Positions 9,709 to 20,268 are shown, counted from the first letter of the stretch. The stretch: DNA of 64,000 nt from Bacillus atrophaeus (GCF_001584335.1 NZ_LSBB01000018.1:310001-374000), one strand, 5' to 3'. Made by a program: numbers and translations. Notes: a model not told the origin generated them from the letters alone.

Positions 9709-11787
9709 ATGCAGAAGGTGCTGATTATAGGTGCCGGCAAAGGGGGAACAGCGCTTTTACATATATTGATGAAAACAAATCTTATTCATGTAATCGCGGT
9801 TGTTGACCAAAACCCGGAGGCGGCTGGTTTAAAAGAAGCTGAGAAATACGGAATCGCCACTTCATCAGATTGGAAACCCTACATAAAAAGTGAACTTGAT
9901 ATCGTGATCAACACCACAGGCGATAAAGCTGTGCTGGAAGAGCTGCTCCGGGAAAAACATAAGCAGACCATTGTGATTCCGGGAAAGATGGCATATATGA
10001 TGTTTCAGCTCATGGAAGAAAAGCAGCAGCTCATTCAGATGCTGAAGGATCAAACATATAAGCACGATCGGATTTTCAATTCCACCCATGACGGAATGAT
10101 TTTTATTGATATCAACGAAGAAATCATTTTGTTTAACCATATGGCTGGAAAAATACTTGGAAAAAAACGTGAAGAAGTGATCGGAAGGCTTATCAAAGAT
10201 GTAATTCCGAACACGAAACTGCACCGGATCTTAAAAACAAGAGAACCTGAATACAACCAAAAACAGCTTTTAGGCGATCACCTTCAAATTGTCACGACTA
10301 GACTGCCTATTATTGATGAAGGCGGCACGCTGCTCGGAGCGCTGTGTGTATTTAAAGATATAACCGACGCAGTGGAGCTTGCGGAGGAAGTGACAAATTT
10401 AAAAGAAGTCCGCACGATGCTGGAGGCAATCTTTCAATCCTCGGACGAAGCCATTTCCGTCGTCGATGAGAATGGGACAGGTCTCTTAATTAATAAAGCC
10501 TACACAAAAATGACCGGTCTTTCTGAAAAGGAAGTGATCGGAAAACCCGCGAATACGGACATTTCCGAAGGGGAGAGCATGCATTTGAAGGTGCTTGAAA
10601 CAAGAAGGCCGGTGCGGGGCGTCAGAATGAAAGTCGGCCCCAACGAAAAGGATGTCATCGTCAATGTAGCGCCGGTTATTGTGGACGGAATTTTAAAAGG
10701 CAGTGTCGGTGTCATTCATGATGTATCGGAAATCAAAATGCTGACGGCTGAACTCAACCGGGCAAGACAAATTATCCGCACGCTGGAAGCGAAATACTCG
10801 TTTGACGATATCATCGGAAAAAGTGAACAAATGCTGGTCGCGCTCGAACAAGCCAAGCTTGGGGCGAAAACGCCGGCAACGATTTTACTGCGGGGGGAAT
10901 CAGGCACGGGAAAAGAGTTGTTTGCCCACGCCATTCATAATGACAGCGATCGGAAATACAACAAATTTATTCGGGTGAACTGCGCGGCGCTTTCAGAAAC
11001 CCTGCTTGAATCTGAATTGTTCGGGTATGAAGACGGTGCTTTTTCGGGAGCGAAGCGAGGCGGGAAAAAAGGGCTGTTTGAAGAAGCGAATAACGGCAGT
11101 ATTTTTCTGGATGAAATAGGAGAGCTGACGCAAAACACGCAGGCCAAATTGCTCCGCGTCTTGCAAGAAAAAGAAATCGTCAGAGTCGGCGGGACAAAGG
11201 CGATTCCCGTCAATGTCAGGATTATCGCGGCGACGAATGTAAATATTGAGAAAGCGATGGCTGACGGCAAATTTCGTGAAGACCTTTATTACCGAATCAA
11301 TCGCTATCCCATCTCTATTCCGCCGCTTAGGCAAAGAATGGAGGATATAGAGGAATTAAGCGTACGCCTTATTTCAAAAATCAATCAAGATTACGGCCGC
11401 AATGTAAAGGGGCTGACTGCAAATGCCTTGCGCGCTCTTTCTTCCTATCATTGGCCGGGAAATGTGCGTGAGCTTGAAAATGTTCTCGGCAGAGCGATGA
11501 TATTTTTGAATCCTCATATGGAATACATTGAAAAAGATCATTTGCGTGTGTTCGAAACGGAGAAAAAAGCAAGCGGAACCGATCAGGCAGCAGGCGTTCC
11601 ATTCCCTGACATTGAGGGGGAAAAACTTTCCTCAGCAGTTGAAAAGTTTGAAGCGCACGTGATTCAGCAAACGCTGGAAAAACATCGCTATAACCGGACG
11701 AAAACAGCAAAAGCCCTTGGCGTCAGTATTCGGAATTTATATTACAAAATGGACAAATACGGTCTTGCAAATGATGGCATGCAATAA
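9709..11787 (+). CDS. bkdR: Sigma-54-dependent transcriptional activator BkdR
   Basis: A 692-aa enhancer-binding protein that activates the ptb-bkdB operon with sigma-L (sigma-54). Domains in order: an N-terminal Rossmann-like segment ([14 protein letters not shown], residues 4-17), two PAS domains (about 120-235 and 240-350), an AAA+ ATPase (about 375-600) and a Fis-type helix-turn-helix at the C-terminus ([20 protein letters not shown]). The Walker A motif GESGTGKE and Walker B FLDEIGE are intact. The sigma-54 contact loop reads GAFSGA where most family members have GAFTGA. The N-terminal domain may sense a metabolite; its ligand is not evident. Confidence 0.93.
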   Translation: MQKVLIIGAGKGGTALLHILMKTNLIHVIAVVDQNPEAAGLKEAEKYGIATSSDWKPYIKSELDIVINTTGDKAVLEELLREKHKQTIVIPGKMAYMMFQLMEEKQQLIQMLKDQTYKHDRIFNSTHDGMIFIDINEEIILFNHMAGKILGKKREEVIGRLIKDVIPNTKLHRILKTREPEYNQKQLLGDHLQIVTTRLPIIDEGGTLLGALCVFKDITDAVELAEEVTNLKEVRTMLEAIFQSSDEAISVVDENGTGLLINKAYTKMTGLSEKEVIGKPANTDISEGESMHLKVLETRRPVRGVRMKVGPNEKDVIVNVAPVIVDGILKGSVGVIHDVSEIKMLTAELNRARQIIRTLEAKYSFDDIIGKSEQMLVALEQAKLGAKTPATILLRGESGTGKELFAHAIHNDSDRKYNKFIRVNCAALSETLLESELFGYEDGAFSGAKRGGKKGLFEEANNGSIFLDEIGELTQNTQAKLLRVLQEKEIVRVGGTKAIPVNVRIIAATNVNIEKAMADGKFREDLYYRINRYPISIPPLRQRMEDIEELSVRLISKINQDYGRNVKGLTANALRALSSYHWPGNVRELENVLGRAMIFLNPHMEYIEKDHLRVFETEKKASGTDQAAGVPFPDIEGEKLSSAVEKFEAHVIQQTLEKHRYNRTKTAKALGVSIRNLYYKMDKYGLANDGMQ

Positions 11788-11811
11788 CATGCAGACAAAA
11801 CGCAATCAGCT

Positions 11812-11822
11812 GCACGATGTGC
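11812..11822. promoter_or_regulatory. Possible BkdR upstream activating site
   Basis: GCACGATGTGC is a short dyad about 35 bases before the -24 element. Position and symmetry suggest an activator site, but it is closer than usual for enhancer sites. Confidence 0.25.
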
Positions 11823-11856
11823 TTTTCAGCTTAGAAAGACACCGGCTTTTCAAAGA

Positions 11857-11872
11857 TGGCACAAAACTTGCA
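11857..11872 (+). promoter_or_regulatory. Sigma-54 (SigL) -24/-12 promoter of the bkd operon
   Basis: TGGCACAAAACTTGCA matches the sigma-54 consensus TGGCAC-N5-TTGCA exactly and lies 40 bases before ptb. With bkdR directly upstream it strongly indicates SigL control, as known for B. subtilis bkd. Confidence 0.93.
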
Positions 11873-11911
11873 TGATATAAACCTGACACGGAGCAGGAAA
11901 GGTGGTAACTG

Positions 11912-12817
11912 ATGAAGCTGAAAGATTTGGTTGAAAAAGCATCGCTGCACAAAAACAAAACAATTGCAGTAGCTCATGCAGAGGATCCAGAAGTGATGCA
12001 AGCTGTGAAACTTGCGGCAGAGCACCTGTCATCCAGATTTTTACTTGTGGGTGACGGTGAAAAACTGAAAGATCTCATTACATCTCATAATATATCAAGT
12101 CACCATATTGATATTATCCATGCTGATACTCCCGAAGAATCAGCGAGAATCGCGGTGAAGTCTGTGAGCAGCCGGCACGCAGACGTGTTAATGAAAGGGA
12201 ATTTGCCGACATCGGTACTGCTGAAGGCAGTGCTGAATAGACAGGACGGACTCAGGTCTTCGCATGTTCTTTCCCATGTGGCGGCTTTTGAAATTCCGGG
12301 CTTTGACAGACTGATTTATGTGACAGATTCAGCTATGAATATTGCGCCGTCTTTGGAGGAGCTTCGGCAGATTCTGCTCAATGCCGTTCATGTCGCACGT
12401 GCGGTAGGGAACAATAATCCGAAAGCGGCAGCTCTTGCCGCTGTTGAAACCGTCAACCCGAAAATGGAGGCGACGCTTCATGCGGCCAGTTTGGCTCAAA
12501 TGTGCAAACGCGGACAAATCAAAGGCTGTGTTGTAGATGGTCCGTTTGCTTTGGATAACGCTGTCTCTGAACTTGCGGCGGCTCATAAAAACATTACTGG
12601 AGATGTGGCGGGCCGCTCGGATATTCTCCTGGTTCCCTCGATTGAAGCGGGCAACATTTTATATAAGTCGCTGATTTATTTTGCAAAAGCAAAGGTAGGC
12701 GCCGCCATTATCGGTGCGAAGGCGCCAATTGCTTTAACCAGCAGAGCAGATTCTGCGGAAAATAAACTGTATTCCCTTGCGCTCGCGTTATGCGCATCAC
12801 AGGAACACAAACTTTAG
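11912..12817 (+). CDS. ptb: Phosphate butyryltransferase Ptb
   Basis: A 301-aa enzyme of the phosphate acetyl/butyryltransferase family that interconverts acyl-CoA and acyl-phosphate, here probably butyryl and branched acyl groups. The ATG at 11912 follows AGGAAAGGTGG. Recognisable parts are [18 protein letters not shown] and the C-terminal [18 protein letters not shown]. It is the first gene after the sigma-54 promoter. With Buk it can make branched short-chain acids and ATP, or run in reverse to supply acyl-CoA primers. Confidence 0.92.
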   Translation: MKLKDLVEKASLHKNKTIAVAHAEDPEVMQAVKLAAEHLSSRFLLVGDGEKLKDLITSHNISSHHIDIIHADTPEESARIAVKSVSSRHADVLMKGNLPTSVLLKAVLNRQDGLRSSHVLSHVAAFEIPGFDRLIYVTDSAMNIAPSLEELRQILLNAVHVARAVGNNNPKAAALAAVETVNPKMEATLHAASLAQMCKRGQIKGCVVDGPFALDNAVSELAAAHKNITGDVAGRSDILLVPSIEAGNILYKSLIYFAKAKVGAAIIGAKAPIALTSRADSAENKLYSLALALCASQEHKL

Positions 12818-12828
12818 GAGGAAATGAT

Positions 12829-13923
12829 ATGGAACTTTTCAAATATATGGAGCAATACGATTATGAACAATTGGTGTTTTGCCAAGATGAGCAGTCCGGA
12901 TTAAAAGCAATCATCGCTATCCATGATACAACACTGGGCCCTGCGCTCGGGGGAACAAGAATGTGGACGTATGAGAATGAAGAAGCGGCTATAGAAGATG
13001 CGCTCAGACTGGCCAGAGGCATGACATATAAAAATGCGGCAGCCGGCTTAAATCTCGGAGGCGGTAAAACAGTCATTATCGGGGACCCGCGCAAAGACAA
13101 AAATGAAGAAATGTTCCGTGCGTTCGGCCGCTATATACAAGGGCTGAACGGCAGATATATCACGGCTGAGGATGTCGGCACAACGGTTGAAGATATGGAT
13201 ATCATCCATGATGAAACAGACTTTGTCACAGGGATTTCCCCAGCATTCGGTTCATCAGGCAACCCGTCCCCGGTGACTGCTTACGGCGTGTATAAGGGGA
13301 TGAAAGCCGCTGCAAAAGCAGCGTTCGGCACTGACTCGCTTGAAGGCAAAACTATCGCAGTTCAAGGGGTCGGAAATGTCGCGTATAATCTTTGCCGCCA
13401 TCTTCATGAAGAAGGGGCAAATTTAATTGTGACGGATATTAATAAACAATCGGTAGAACGTGCTGTTGCTGATTTTGGCGCACGCGCTGTTGATCCCGAC
13501 GATATCTATTCCCAAGACTGTGATATTTATGCACCGTGTGCCCTTGGAGCGACAATCAATGACAGCACGATTAAACAGCTGAAAGCAAAAGTCATTGCAG
13601 GCGCAGCGAATAATCAGCTGAAGGAAGCGCGCCACGGCGACCAAATTCACGAAATGGGCATCGTTTACGCGCCGGATTACGTAATTAACGCTGGCGGCGT
13701 CATCAACGTAGCTGATGAGCTTTACGGATATAATGCGGACCGTGCGATGAAGAAGGTAGAAGGAATTTACGGAAACATCGAACGTGTTCTGGATATTTCA
13801 ACACGTGACGGCATTCCTTCTTATTTGGCGGCAGACCGTTTGGCTGAAGAGAGAATTGCACGGATGCGCCGGTCCAGAAGCCAGTTTCTTCAAAACGGAC
13901 ATCATATATTAAGCAGACGCTAA
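12829..13923 (+). CDS. bcd: Leucine/branched-chain amino acid dehydrogenase Bcd
   Basis: A 364-aa NAD-dependent dehydrogenase that oxidatively deaminates Leu, Val and Ile to 2-oxo acids, the substrates of the downstream BKDH complex. The ATG at 12829 follows AGGAGG and gives the standard length. Family motifs are the glycine-rich [10 protein letters not shown], the catalytic Lys in [20 protein letters not shown], and the Rossmann [13 protein letters not shown] (about residues 180-192). It lies 11 bases after ptb. Confidence 0.95.
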   Translation: MELFKYMEQYDYEQLVFCQDEQSGLKAIIAIHDTTLGPALGGTRMWTYENEEAAIEDALRLARGMTYKNAAAGLNLGGGKTVIIGDPRKDKNEEMFRAFGRYIQGLNGRYITAEDVGTTVEDMDIIHDETDFVTGISPAFGSSGNPSPVTAYGVYKGMKAAAKAAFGTDSLEGKTIAVQGVGNVAYNLCRHLHEEGANLIVTDINKQSVERAVADFGARAVDPDDIYSQDCDIYAPCALGATINDSTIKQLKAKVIAGAANNQLKEARHGDQIHEMGIVYAPDYVINAGGVINVADELYGYNADRAMKKVEGIYGNIERVLDISTRDGIPSYLAADRLAEERIARMRRSRSQFLQNGHHILSRR

Positions 13924-13947
13924 GATATTCATCTGGAGGTTTTGAAG

Positions 13948-15033
13948 GTGCTAAATAATGAAAAACGCATTCTCATTTTAAATCCAGGCTCAACATCCAC
14001 GAAAATCGGTGTTTTTCATAATGAACGATGTATTTTTGAAGTGACACTGAGGCACAACGCAGAAGAGCTTCAACGCTTTCACAGCATCATTGATCAATAT
14101 GGATTTCGGAAGCGCCATATATTGGAGTCTCTTCATGAACAGGGCATCAATATCTCAAAGTTTGATGCCGTTTGTGCAAGGGGCGGCCTCCTTCGGCCGA
14201 TAGAAGGCGGTACATATGAAGTGAATGATGTGATGATTGAAGATTTGAAAAGCGGATATGCCGGCCAGCATGCGTCAAATCTTGGCGGGATCATTGCCAG
14301 AGAAATTGCAGATGGGTTAAATATCCCATCCTATATTGTAGATCCCGTTGTGGTGGATGAAATGTCAGCACTCGCCAAAATTTCAGGTATGCCTGAAATC
14401 GAACGCAAAAGCATTTTTCATGCCTTGAACCAAAAAGCGGTCGCCCGGCAAGCGGCGGCATCTCTCGGAAAACGTTATGAAAACATGAAAATGATCGTTA
14501 CGCATATGGGCGGCGGCATAACAGTCGGCGTCCATGACCGGGGGAAGGTGGCCGATGTCAATAACGGACTCCACGGAGAAGGCCCCTTCAGTCCTGAACG
14601 TGCCGGTACAGTGCCGGCGGGGGACCTTGTAGATCTTTGTTTCTCGGGGAAGTATACGAGAGAGGATATTATGAAGAAACTGGTAGGTACCGGCGGGCTT
14701 TTAGGATATCTTGATACAACTGATGCAGTCAGAGTTGAAAACATGATTCAGAGCGGCGACGAAAAAGCGCGCTTAATTTATAACGCGATGGCGTATCAGG
14801 TGGCAAAAGAGATCGGAGCCGCAAGCGCCGTGTTAAAAGGTGAAGTTGAAGTGATCGTACTGACGGGAGGCTTGGCTTACGGAAAAAGCTTTGTTTCCAG
14901 TATCAGGTCATACATAGATTGGATATCTGACGTATTGGTGTATCCGGGAGAAAACGAGCTCCAGTCATTGGCGCAAGGAGCGCTTAGGGTTTTGCTTGGT
15001 GAAGAACAATCGAAACGATATCCGAATGAATAA
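13948..15033 (+). CDS. buk: Butyrate kinase Buk
   Basis: A 361-aa acetate/butyrate kinase (ASKHA fold) that converts branched acyl-phosphates plus ADP to acids plus ATP. The frame is open from a TTG at 13942, but only GTG at 13948 is well spaced from the GGAGGT site (7 bases). Motifs are [14 protein letters not shown] near the N-terminus, the phosphate-binding [14 protein letters not shown], and the C-terminal VLTGGLAYG. It follows bcd after 24 bases and precedes lpdV. Confidence 0.93.
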   Translation: MLNNEKRILILNPGSTSTKIGVFHNERCIFEVTLRHNAEELQRFHSIIDQYGFRKRHILESLHEQGINISKFDAVCARGGLLRPIEGGTYEVNDVMIEDLKSGYAGQHASNLGGIIAREIADGLNIPSYIVDPVVVDEMSALAKISGMPEIERKSIFHALNQKAVARQAAASLGKRYENMKMIVTHMGGGITVGVHDRGKVADVNNGLHGEGPFSPERAGTVPAGDLVDLCFSGKYTREDIMKKLVGTGGLLGYLDTTDAVRVENMIQSGDEKARLIYNAMAYQVAKEIGAASAVLKGEVEVIVLTGGLAYGKSFVSSIRSYIDWISDVLVYPGENELQSLAQGALRVLLGEEQSKRYPNE

Positions 15034-15058
15034 GTTTTAAAAAAAAGGAGTGTGTCAC

Positions 15059-16480
15059 ATGGCGACAGAGTATGATGTAGTCATTCTCGGAGGCGGAACA
15101 GGCGGTTATGTTGCCGCGATCAGAGCGGCGCAGCTTGGCTTGAAAACAGCCGTGGTGGAAAAGGAAAAACTCGGCGGAACATGCCTTCATAAAGGCTGCA
15201 TACCGAGTAAAGCCCTGTTAAGAAGCGCAGAGGTTTACAAAACGTCCCGCGAAGCGGCTCAATTTGGGGTTGAAACATCGGATGTTTCTCTTAATTTTGA
15301 AAAGGTGCAGCACCGCAAGCAAGAGATTGTAGATAAGCTGGCAAGCGGCGTCCAACATCTCATGAAAAAAGGGAAAATAGATGTATACGAAGGGTACGGG
15401 CGTATTCTGGGCCCTTCCATCTTCTCGCCGATGCCGGGAACGATTTCTGTGGAGCGGAACAACGGTGAAGACAATGATATGCTCATCCCGAAACATGTCA
15501 TTATCGCAACGGGCTCAAGGCCGAGGATGCTTCCTGGGCTGGAAGCGGACGGAAAGTATATTCTGACCTCTGACGAAGCGCTTCAATTGAAAGAGCTTCC
15601 GGAATCTATCATTATTGTCGGCGGCGGCGTCATCGGCATCGAATGGGCATCAATGCTTCACGATTTTGGAGTGAAGGTGACTGTTATCGAATATGCTGAT
15701 CGAATATTGCCGACAGAGGACAAAGATATTTCCAAAGAAATGCAAAACCTGCTTGCGAAAAAAGGAATTGAGATTGTAACAGGTTCGAAAGTGCTGACTG
15801 ATTCCTTTACAAAAACAGACGGAGTCAGTATCCAAGCGGAAAAAGACGGCGAAACCGTAACATACAGCGCTGAAAAAATGCTTATATCCGTCGGCAGACA
15901 GGCGAACGTCGAGGGAATCGGCCTTGAAAATACCGACATCGTGACAGAAAACGGAGTCATTTCCGTCAACGATACGTATCAAACAAAAGAATCACATATC
16001 TATGCGATCGGTGATGTAATCGGAGGGCTTCAGCTTGCCCATGTCGCATCCCGTGAAGGTATCATCGCCGCCGAGCATATCGCTGGATTAGAGCCGCTTC
16101 CGCTTAATCCTGCATTTGTGCCAAAGTGCATCTATTCAAACCCGGAAGCTGCAAGTGTAGGACTGACAGAGGAAGAAGCAAAACAGAACGGTTATCAGAC
16201 CAAAATAGGGAAGTTTCCGTTTATGGCGATAGGCAAGGCCCTGGTTCACGGAGAAACTGACGGGTTCGTCAAAATCGTCGCCGACGCTGATACCGATGAT
16301 ATTCTCGGGGTACATATGATCGGTCCGCATGTGACTGATATGATTTCTGAAGCTGGGCTCGCCAAGGTGCTTGACGCCTCTCCGTGGGAAATCGGCCATA
16401 CGATTCACCCGCATCCATCGCTTTCGGAAGCGATCGGAGAAGCTGCTCTCGCTGCAGACGGCAAAGCCATTCATTTTTAA
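15059..16480 (+). CDS. lpdV: Dihydrolipoyl dehydrogenase LpdV (BKDH E3)
   Basis: A 473-aa FAD flavoprotein that reoxidises the dihydrolipoyl groups of the branched-chain 2-oxoacid dehydrogenase. The ATG at 15059 follows AAAAAAAGGAG; the GTG nine bases earlier is too close to it. Visible features are the FAD-binding GGGTGGYVAAIRA, the redox disulfide in GGTCLHKGCIPSK, the NAD-binding VGGGVIGIEWAS and the C-terminal active-site GHTIHPHPSLSEA with His and Glu. Its place in the operon marks it as the E3 dedicated to BKDH. Confidence 0.95.
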   Translation: MATEYDVVILGGGTGGYVAAIRAAQLGLKTAVVEKEKLGGTCLHKGCIPSKALLRSAEVYKTSREAAQFGVETSDVSLNFEKVQHRKQEIVDKLASGVQHLMKKGKIDVYEGYGRILGPSIFSPMPGTISVERNNGEDNDMLIPKHVIIATGSRPRMLPGLEADGKYILTSDEALQLKELPESIIIVGGGVIGIEWASMLHDFGVKVTVIEYADRILPTEDKDISKEMQNLLAKKGIEIVTGSKVLTDSFTKTDGVSIQAEKDGETVTYSAEKMLISVGRQANVEGIGLENTDIVTENGVISVNDTYQTKESHIYAIGDVIGGLQLAHVASREGIIAAEHIAGLEPLPLNPAFVPKCIYSNPEAASVGLTEEEAKQNGYQTKIGKFPFMAIGKALVHGETDGFVKIVADADTDDILGVHMIGPHVTDMISEAGLAKVLDASPWEIGHTIHPHPSLSEAIGEAALAADGKAIHF

Positions 16481-16494
16481 AGGAGGCAACTTGA

Positions 16495-17487
16495 ATGAGT
16501 AAAAATCGGCACACAGCATTAGGACTTTCAGATAATGAAGCCATTGATATATATAGAACCATGCTGTTAGCAAGAAAGATTGACGAAAGAATGTGGCTGT
16601 TAAACCGCTCGGGGAAAATTCCGTTTGTCATTTCATGCCAAGGACAGGAAGCGGCTCAGGTCGGAGCGGCATTTGCGCTTGATAGAGACAACGATTATAT
16701 TTTACCGTATTACAGAGATTTGGGAGTCGTCTTAACATTTGGTATGACAGCCACGGATTTAATGATGTCCGGATTTGCCAAAGAGGCTGATCCGAATTCC
16801 GCCGGGCGGCAAATGCCGGGTCACTTCGGACAGAAGAAAAATCGGATTGTAACCGGTTCTTCACCGGTTACAACGCAGGTCCCGCATGCGGTCGGTATCG
16901 CTCTTGCAGGACGCATGGAGAAAAAAGACATCACCGCTTTCGTCACATTTGGAGAAGGATCTTCCAACCAAGGCGATTTTCATGAAGGGGCCAACTTCGC
17001 AGCGGTCCATAAGCTGCCGGTGATCTTTATGTGTGAAAACAATAAATATGCCATTTCTGTTCCGTATAATAAACAGGTTGCGTGCGAGAAGATTTCAGAT
17101 CGCGCCATCGGATACGGCATGCCGGGAGTCACGGTAGACGGCAATGATCCGCTGACTGTGTATCAAGCTGTAAAAGAAGCAAGAGAGCGGGCTCGCAGAG
17201 GGGAAGGACCGACGCTGATCGAAACCGTCTCTGACCGCCTCACACCCCATTCCAGCGACGACGATGACATGAGCTACAGAACCAAGGAAGAAGTCACAGA
17301 AGCACGAAAAAATGATCCGCTTCTCAATTACCAAGCCTATTTACAAGAAACTGGGCTGCTCACAGAAGAAATGGAGACAAAAATGCTTGAAGAAATCATG
17401 ACGATCGTTAATCAAGCGACAGACGAAGCGGAGAAAGCGCCTTACGCAGCTCCAGAGTCCACGCTCGATAACGTTTATGCGGAGTAA
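16495..17487 (+). CDS. bkdAA: Branched-chain 2-oxoacid dehydrogenase E1 alpha (BkdAA)
   Basis: A 330-aa thiamine diphosphate-binding subunit that decarboxylates branched-chain 2-oxo acids with BkdAB. The ATG at 16495 follows AAAGGAGG. The ThDP/Mg motif is visible as GEGSSNQGDFHEGANFA with the distal Asn-Asn in MCENNKYA. The phosphorylation-loop region of mitochondrial E1 is recognisable as DRLTPHSSDDD. It lies 12 bases from bkdAB, consistent with a coupled alpha2beta2 E1. Confidence 0.95.
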   Translation: MSKNRHTALGLSDNEAIDIYRTMLLARKIDERMWLLNRSGKIPFVISCQGQEAAQVGAAFALDRDNDYILPYYRDLGVVLTFGMTATDLMMSGFAKEADPNSAGRQMPGHFGQKKNRIVTGSSPVTTQVPHAVGIALAGRMEKKDITAFVTFGEGSSNQGDFHEGANFAAVHKLPVIFMCENNKYAISVPYNKQVACEKISDRAIGYGMPGVTVDGNDPLTVYQAVKEARERARRGEGPTLIETVSDRLTPHSSDDDDMSYRTKEEVTEARKNDPLLNYQAYLQETGLLTEEMETKMLEEIMTIVNQATDEAEKAPYAAPESTLDNVYAE

Positions 17488-17499
17488 GGGGGAATTAAA

Positions 17500-18483
17500 A
17501 TGCCTGTAATGTCTTATATAGATGCCGTCAATTTGGCAATGAAAGAAGAAATGGAAAGAGATTCAAAGGTCTTCGTGCTCGGTGAAGACGTAGGAAAAAA
17601 AGGCGGCGTGTTCAAAGCTACGGCCGGCCTGTACGACCAATTTGGCAGTGAGCGTGTGATGGATACGCCGCTTGCTGAGTCAGCCATCGCCGGCGTAGGG
17701 ATCGGAGCTGCCATGTATGGCATGCGCCCGATCGCAGAAATGCAGTTTGCCGATTTTATCATGCCGGCGGTCAACCAAATTATTTCTGAAGCGGCTAAAA
17801 TCCGTTATCGCACAAACAACGATTGGAATTGTCCCATCGTCATCAGAGCCCCTTACGGAGGCGGTGTGCATGGCGCGCTTTATCACTCTCAGTCGGTAGA
17901 AGCCGTTTTTGCGAACCAGCCTGGGCTTAAAATCGTTATGCCTTCCACTCCGTATGATGTGAAGGGCCTTTTAAAAGCTGCCATTCGTGATGAAGATCCC
18001 GTGCTGTTTTTCGAACATAAGCGGGCGTACCGTCTTATAAAGGGAGAGGTTCCTGCGGAGGATTATACATTGCCGATTGGCAAGGCCGATGTAAAACGCG
18101 AAGGTGACGATATCACGGTTATCACCTACGGTTTGTGCGTGCATTTTGCTTTACAGGCTGCAGAGCGTCTCGAGAAGGATGGCATATCCGCACATGTCGT
18201 GGACTTGCGAACCGTTTACCCATTGGATAAACAAGCGATTATTGAAGCCGCGTCAAAAACGGGGAAGGTCCTTTTGGTTACGGAAGATAACAAAGAGGGC
18301 AGCATCATGAGCGAAGTGGCAGCGATTATTTCCGAGAACTGCCTGTTTGACTTGGATGCGCCGATCAAACGGCTTGCGGGCCCGGACGTTCCGGCCATGC
18401 CGTATGCCCCGACAATGGAAAAATACTTTATGATGAACCCGGATAAAGTAGAAGCGGCAATGCGTGAATTGGCGGAGTTTTAA
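17500..18483 (+). CDS. bkdAB: Branched-chain 2-oxoacid dehydrogenase E1 beta (BkdAB)
   Basis: A 327-aa transketolase-like E1 beta subunit that pairs with BkdAA. Typical segments are LGEDVGKKGGVFKAT, the substrate-channel region EMQFADFIMPA, and GGGVHGALYHSQS with the active-site His. The C-terminal transketolase_C domain includes VVDLRTVYPLD and LLVTEDN. Start at 17500 follows AAGGGGG. It is 29 bases before bkdB. Confidence 0.95.
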   Translation: MPVMSYIDAVNLAMKEEMERDSKVFVLGEDVGKKGGVFKATAGLYDQFGSERVMDTPLAESAIAGVGIGAAMYGMRPIAEMQFADFIMPAVNQIISEAAKIRYRTNNDWNCPIVIRAPYGGGVHGALYHSQSVEAVFANQPGLKIVMPSTPYDVKGLLKAAIRDEDPVLFFEHKRAYRLIKGEVPAEDYTLPIGKADVKREGDDITVITYGLCVHFALQAAERLEKDGISAHVVDLRTVYPLDKQAIIEAASKTGKVLLVTEDNKEGSIMSEVAAIISENCLFDLDAPIKRLAGPDVPAMPYAPTMEKYFMMNPDKVEAAMRELAEF

Positions 18484-18512
18484 ACAGACGTAAGGATAAG
18501 GAGGTCATGATC

Positions 18513-19775
18513 ATGGCGATACAACAAATGACAATGCCGCAGCTCGGTGAAAGCGTGACGGAGGGAACAATCAGCAAGTGGCTTGTTTCTTCCGGAGATA
18601 AAGTGAATAAATACGACCCGATTGCGGAAGTCATGACAGATAAAGTAAATGCAGAGGTCCCATCCTCTTTTACCGGCACAATCACAGAGCTGGTGGGGGA
18701 AGAAGGGCAGACGCTGCAAATCGGTGAAGTGATCTGCAAGATAGAAACAGAAGAAACGCTAAATGCAGAAGAAACACCTGAAAAGCAGGAAGACTCAGCA
18801 CCTAAAGAAACCGAAGCGGCTGACAGCCCTGCGGCTAATAACCAATCAAGTAAAAAACGTTACTCACCTGCCGTTCTTCGCCTTGCCGGAGAGCACGGCA
18901 TCAATTTGGAACAAGTCACTGGAACAGGCGCGGGCGGCAGAATCACGAGAAAAGATATTCAGCGTATCGTGGACTCCGGCGTGCAGCAGCAAACAAACAC
19001 GCCAGAGCCTCAAACAGCTGAAGCGGCACCGCAGCAGGCAGAAAAAAAGCAGCCGTCGCAGCCGGCGTCTGCAGCAGGAGATATAGAAATCCCGGTTACA
19101 GGTGTCAGAAAAGCGATTGCTTCTAATATGCAAAGAAGCAAAACTGAAATTCCGCATGCTTGGACAATGATGGAAGTGGATGTCACAAGTATGGTGTCAT
19201 ACCGAAACAGCATCAAGGACGCATTTAAGCAAAAAGAAGGCTTCAATCTGACCTTTTTCGCCTTTTTCGTAAAAGCGGTCGCTCAAGCGTTAAAAGAATT
19301 CCCGCAGATGAACAGCATGTGGGCGGGTGACAAGATCATTCAGAAAAAAGATATCAATATCTCAATAGCAGTCGCTACAGAGGATTCGTTATTTGTCCCT
19401 GTCATTAAGCATGCCGACGAGAAGACAATCAAAGGAATTGCGAGAGAGATATCTGACCTTGCGAAAAAAGTGAAAGTCGGCAAACTCACAGCAGACGACA
19501 TGCAGGGAGGAACATTTACCGTCAACAATACGGGGTCATTCGGTTCTGTCCAATCCATGGGCATTATCAACCACCCGCAGGCTGCGATTCTTCAAGTAGA
19601 ATCCATCGTCAAACGCCCGGTTGTCATGGAGCATGGTATGATTGCGGTCAGAGATATGGTCAATCTGTGTCTGTCTCTGGACCATAGAGTGCTTGATGGA
19701 CTCGTTTGCGGCCGATTCCTCGGACGAGTGAAGCAAATACTAGAAACCATTGACGAAAAGACATCGGTTTATTAA
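18513..19775 (+). CDS. bkdB: BKDH E2, dihydrolipoyl acyltransferase BkdB
   Basis: A 420-aa core subunit that carries the acyl group on lipoyl-lysine and passes it to CoA. The ATG at 18513 is 7 bases from GGAGGT; ATG 18507 is too close. Domains: lipoyl domain (residues 1-75; lipoylated Lys in MTDKVNAEVPS), an acidic/Gln-Pro linker, the E3-binding domain (SPAVLRLAGEHGINLEQVTGTG), a second Gln/Ala/Pro-rich linker, and the catalytic domain with DHRVLDG near the C-terminus. Last gene of the operon, followed by a strong terminator. Confidence 0.95.
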   Translation: MAIQQMTMPQLGESVTEGTISKWLVSSGDKVNKYDPIAEVMTDKVNAEVPSSFTGTITELVGEEGQTLQIGEVICKIETEETLNAEETPEKQEDSAPKETEAADSPAANNQSSKKRYSPAVLRLAGEHGINLEQVTGTGAGGRITRKDIQRIVDSGVQQQTNTPEPQTAEAAPQQAEKKQPSQPASAAGDIEIPVTGVRKAIASNMQRSKTEIPHAWTMMEVDVTSMVSYRNSIKDAFKQKEGFNLTFFAFFVKAVAQALKEFPQMNSMWAGDKIIQKKDINISIAVATEDSLFVPVIKHADEKTIKGIAREISDLAKKVKVGKLTADDMQGGTFTVNNTGSFGSVQSMGIINHPQAAILQVESIVKRPVVMEHGMIAVRDMVNLCLSLDHRVLDGLVCGRFLGRVKQILETIDEKTSVY

Positions 19776-19784
19776 GAAAGTTGG

Positions 19785-19816
19785 TCTCCTTTTGCCAAGG
19801 CAAAAGGAGATTTTTT
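19785..19816 (+). terminator. Terminator of the bkd operon
   Basis: A perfect hairpin (TCTCCTTTTGCC pairs with GGCAAAAGGAGA) is followed by TTTTTT, 10 bases after the bkdB stop codon. Confidence 0.93.
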
Positions 19817-19823
19817 AATGGAT

Positions 19824-19852
19824 AAAAAAATGCACTCAGCCAGTGAGTGCAT
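19824..19852 (-). terminator. Terminator of the Tyr-rich protein gene
   Basis: Read on the minus strand, ATGCACTCA pairs with TGAGTGCAT and a run of T follows. It lies just past the stop codon of the minus-strand gene at 19860. Confidence 0.85.
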
Positions 19853-19859
19853 TTCGTCT

Positions 19860-20237
19860 TTAGTGGCAGCTGAAAGAAGAGACTTCATCAAGGTCTATTC
19901 CAAAGTATTGCCATCTATATTGGCGCGGTCTCCAGCGGTAGCCCGCGATGGAGCGGCGGCCGACAAACACCGGATAAAACCAAAATCTTCTGCCGTTTTC
20001 TAAGCGGATGTAAGTGAAACGGTATAAGCAGCCTCTGATTCCGCCGGGGTCTATTGCATATGTTGATTGCTGCGGAACATAACTGGGAGGAGGCCCAGAT
20101 GGCGGCTGTCCGAACTGTCCTTGCTGGCCCTGCCCCTGTCCGCCAAATCCGGGAGGTGCTGGTAAAGTCGGCTGCCGATACGGATCGTACCCATAAGAAT
20201 CATACGCATAAGGATCATAGTAATAATAAGGAAACAT
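19860..20237 (-). CDS. Tyr/Gly/Pro-rich protein, possible spore coat protein
   Basis: A 125-aa protein I do not recognise. The ATG is preceded by AAAGGAG. The first 20 residues are almost all Tyr, Asp and Pro (MFPYYYYDPYAYDSYGYDPY). A Gly/Gln/Pro-rich low-complexity middle follows (about 25-60). The last 55 residues form a denser, Arg- and aromatic-rich domain (GCLYRFTYIRLENG, FVGRRSIAGYRW, FGIDLDEVSSFSCH) with three Cys-containing ends. Such composition is common in Bacillus spore coat or crust proteins. A sigma-K-like -10 lies upstream. It sits between bkdB and bmrU, where B. subtilis has bmr and bmrR. The spore assignment is an inference. Confidence 0.7.
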   Translation of the reverse strand: MFPYYYYDPYAYDSYGYDPYRQPTLPAPPGFGGQGQGQQGQFGQPPSGPPPSYVPQQSTYAIDPGGIRGCLYRFTYIRLENGRRFWFYPVFVGRRSIAGYRWRPRQYRWQYFGIDLDEVSSFSCH

Positions 20238-20268
20238 GAAAAAACTCCTTTCATGATACGTTCTGCTT

